In this document: one piece after another, positions 5,588-7,332 of the stretch
Numbering within the stretch: the first letter of the stretch is position 1
Layout of the letters: each line of letters begins with the position of its first letter
Origin: an uncultured Clostridia bacterium
GTDB taxonomy: Bacteria > Bacillota > Clostridia > Lachnospirales > CAG-274
NCBI GenBank assembly: GCA_947589405.1
Contig: CANQBT010000101.1
Span: 1 to 7,332, forward strand
Length of the DNA: 7,332 bases
Reading direction: 5' to 3'
Position numbers and translations under genes: made by a program
The notes under the pieces: generated by a model
Database searches by the model: none
Seen by the model: only the letters and a program-made list of their open reading frames with translations
Told to the model about the DNA's origin: nothing

Positions 5588-6874
5588 ATGGGCGACTCGG
5601 AAAGTTCCCAGTATTTATCGAGAATTATTATTTTGGTTGTATGTCTGGCTCTTTCGGGCTTTTTCTCAGGTTCCGAAACTGCCCTTACCTCCCTTAGCAA
5701 AATAAGGATAAGGGCAATGGTTGAAGAGGGTGCAAAAAATGCCGGACTCATACAGAAGGTCACAGATAACTCCGCAAAGCTTCTGAGTACGATACTTATA
5801 GGCAATAATATAGTAAATATCGCAGCTTCCGCTATGGGTACTGTCATAGCAACAGACCTTTTCGGTTCTCAGGGAGTCGGTATCGCCACAGGCGTGCTTA
5901 CTCTCCTTGTGCTTATATTCGGCGAAGTGACGCCTAAGACTTATGCCAAAGACAATTGCGAGAAGGTATGCCAGCTTGTAATAAAGCCTATAGCTGCGCT
6001 TACCGTTGTGTTTACTCCTCTTGTTTTTCTTCTTAATATAATTACGGGATTTCTTTTCAAACTCTTGGGAGGACAGGAAAACGAAGCTCCTATGGTCACA
6101 GAAAATGAATTTAGGACAATGGTAGATGTGAGCCATGAGGAAGGCGTTCTTGAAGGCGATGAAAAGGAAATGATAACCAATGTGGTAGACTTTGGCAATG
6201 CTACCGCTGAGGAGGTTATGATACCACGTATAGATATAGTATCTATTCCCGATGATATAAGCTATGAAGAGGCAGTCAAAACCTTCAGGGAGAAAAAATT
6301 CACACGTATTCCCGTATATAGTGAAACAAACGATAATATTGTGGGTATACTATCCTTCAAGGATATTATGCTTCTGGAAAATACAGAGAACTTCAAGGTA
6401 TCCGATTATTATAAGAAGCCCTATTTCACATATGAATCAAAGCTTTGTTCAAAACTGTTTGCAGGTATGAAGAAAAACTCCATATCTATGGCAATAGTGC
6501 TTGACGAATACGGCGGAACAGCCGGCATAGTTACTCTTCAGGATCTTATTGAGGAGATCGTAGGCGATATAATCGATGAGATAAGAGATGACGAAGAAGA
6601 GATAACATCTATAAAAAAGGACGAATATCTTGTAGACGGAAGTACAAAGCTTGACGATGTCAACGAAGCTTTGGGCACAGAGCTTGAAAATGACGATATA
6701 GAATCCATAGGCGGTTACGTCATTGCAATAATAGGCAGATTTCCCGAAAAGGGAGAGGTCATAGAAGACGATACCGTCAGATTCTGCATTGAGGAAATAG
6801 ATAAAAACAGAATAGAAAAGCTTAAAATAATCATAAAGGCGGAAACCGAAGTATCCGATGAAAGTGAAAAATAA
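5588..6874 (+). CDS. CNNM/CorC-type Mg2+ transporter (DUF21, CBS pair, CorC_HlyC)
   Basis: A 428-residue membrane protein counted from the ATG at 5588. The DUF21/CNNM membrane domain holds helices near 12-32, 65-85, 97-115 and 131-158, with the conserved SGSETAL (27-33), IGNNIVNIAAS (71-81) and GEVTPKTYA (112-120) stretches that line the ion site in solved CorC structures. A short linker with the conserved EEGVLEGDEKEMI stretch (184-196) leads to two CBS motifs: VMIPRIDIVSI to VGILSFKDIM (210-261) and SISMAIVLDEYGGTAGIVTL (298-317) to about 332. An acidic run, DDEEEIT (334-340), precedes the CorC_HlyC domain (about 343-420). Family members export Mg2+, some by Na+ exchange, with ATP binding at the CBS pair; the older label 'hemolysin' is misleading. 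It appears monocistronic: its own promoter lies upstream and a 132-bp gap separates it from mreB. All expected domains are present. The exact ion and direction are inferred from the family. Confidence 0.94.
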   Translation: MGDSESSQYLSRIIILVVCLALSGFFSGSETALTSLSKIRIRAMVEEGAKNAGLIQKVTDNSAKLLSTILIGNNIVNIAASAMGTVIATDLFGSQGVGIATGVLTLLVLIFGEVTPKTYAKDNCEKVCQLVIKPIAALTVVFTPLVFLLNIITGFLFKLLGGQENEAPMVTENEFRTMVDVSHEEGVLEGDEKEMITNVVDFGNATAEEVMIPRIDIVSIPDDISYEEAVKTFREKKFTRIPVYSETNDNIVGILSFKDIMLLENTENFKVSDYYKKPYFTYESKLCSKLFAGMKKNSISMAIVLDEYGGTAGIVTLQDLIEEIVGDIIDEIRDDEEEITSIKKDEYLVDGSTKLDDVNEALGTELENDDIESIGGYVIAIIGRFPEKGEVIEDDTVRFCIEEIDKNRIEKLKIIIKAETEVSDESEK

Positions 6875-6919
6875 TATATGACATATAGGCACGCTTTGAT
6901 TTTTGCAAAGAGCAGGCCG

Positions 6920-6960
6920 ATGATATGCTTTTGTATTTTATATGTACTGTGGCATATCAT
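6920..6960 (+). terminator. Possible weak terminator or hairpin after the transporter gene
   Basis: A 9-bp inverted repeat, ATGATATGC (6920-6928) and GCATATCAT (6952-6960), encloses a 23-nt loop and is followed by TTTACAAAAA. The long loop and short T-tract make it a poor classical terminator. It is the only clear dyad in the 132-bp gap before mreB. The gap shows no convincing promoter; the best I find is TTGTAT (6931-6936) with TATCAT (6955-6960) at 18 bp, so mreB may partly depend on read-through. Confidence 0.35.
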
Positions 6961-7006
6961 TTTACAAAAACATAAAGTATATTGAAAAACGGAGTGATAA
7001 TGATAT

Positions 7007-7332
7007 ATGTTGTTAGGCAATGATATTGGCATTGATCTTGGCACAGCCAGCGTAATTGTATATAGTAAGGGTGAAGGAATAGTGCTTCAGGAGCCTTCCG
7101 TAGTTGCGGTAGATGAGAATAAGCATTCTATAGTAGCGGTAGGAGAGGAAGCACGCAGAATGCTGGGCAAGACTCCTGCCAACATTGTTGCAATAAGACC
7201 TCTGAGAGACGGTGTCATATCAGACTTTGAAGTAACGGAAAGAATGATAAGATACTTCATAGACAAGTCAGTAGGCAGTAATTGGTTCAAAAAGCCCAGA
7301 ATAGCCGTATGTGTTCCAAGCAGAATAACAGA
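7007..7332 (+). CDS. mreB: Rod shape-determining protein MreB, N-terminal part
   Basis: The frame opens at the ATG at 7007, with GGAG (6991-6994) about 12 nt upstream, and runs off the right edge after 108 codons. An ATG at 7000 is in another frame and stops at 7021-7023. The protein begins with the actin-fold phosphate-1 loop NDIGIDLGTAS (5-15), then GIVLQEPSVVAVD (24-36), IVAVGEEARRMLGKTPANIV (42-61), AIRPLRDGVISDFEVTERMI (62-81), and KKPRIAVCVPSRIT, all matching the MreB/Mbl family. MreB forms ATP-dependent membrane-attached filaments that guide elongasome peptidoglycan synthesis, so the organism is probably rod-shaped or ovoid. The family's VPSG(I/V)T motif reads VPSRIT here, with Arg for Gly. 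Mbl or another paralogue cannot be excluded from 108 residues. Its usual mreC/mreD or radC neighbours are outside the window. Confidence 0.93.
   Translation, partial: MLLGNDIGIDLGTASVIVYSKGEGIVLQEPSVVAVDENKHSIVAVGEEARRMLGKTPANIVAIRPLRDGVISDFEVTERMIRYFIDKSVGSNWFKKPRIAVCVPSRIT

Noticed and set aside
5443..6198. Minus-strand open frames under the transporter gene
   Set aside because: They are low-complexity shadows of the CNNM/CorC coding sequence and would overlap both promoters.

Overview
The window looks like chromosomal DNA from a Clostridia-type member of the Bacillota, possibly a gut or rumen Lachnospiraceae relative. This is inferred from moderately low GC, strong purine-rich Shine-Dalgarno sites, sigma-A promoters close to TTGACA/TATAAT or extended -10 form, an MreB N-terminus of the 'DIGIDLGTASVIVY' kind, a stand-alone GltA/NfnB-like flavoprotein and a secreted beta-helix protein. 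No species can be named from the sequence alone. I see no insertion sequence, integrase, CRISPR array, tRNA or rRNA.

Layout: (1) 1-563, minus strand: the N-terminal part of an exported right-handed beta-helix (polysaccharide-lyase-like) protein, cut by the window edge. (2) 564-802: a divergent control region with two near-consensus promoters and, between them, a perfect 30-bp palindrome of strictly alternating purine and pyrimidine that touches the -35 box of the rightward promoter. (3) 803-2908, plus strand: a hybrid histidine kinase with an extracytoplasmic solute-binding-protein sensor, one membrane anchor, HisKA, HATPase and a C-terminal receiver. (4) 2931-2972: an 18-bp perfect hairpin serving as a bidirectional terminator between convergent genes. 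(5) 5409-2983, minus strand: a two-gene operon, first a CobD-like PLP enzyme and then a GltA/NfnB-like NADPH flavoprotein, 27 bp apart. (6) 5410-5587: back-to-back extended -10 promoters. (7) 5588-6874, plus strand: a CNNM/CorC-type Mg2+ transporter. (8) 7007-7332, plus strand: the start of mreB, running off the right edge.

How the parts may work together: the kinase and the beta-helix protein share a control region, so joint regulation is plausible, with the kinase sensing a small solute outside the cell. The kinase has no HPt or DNA-binding output domain and no response regulator in the window, so its partners must lie elsewhere. The CobD-like and GltA-like enzymes are probably co-transcribed, but the usual partners of each (cobalamin genes; NfnA or the glutamate synthase large subunit) are absent here. 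The transporter and mreB look like ordinary housekeeping genes.

Most of the window is conventional. The parts most worth a second look are the palindrome in the divergent promoter region, an A8 slippery run exactly in the kinase-receiver linker, and the unusual pairing and NADPH-motif divergence of the GltA-like flavoprotein.
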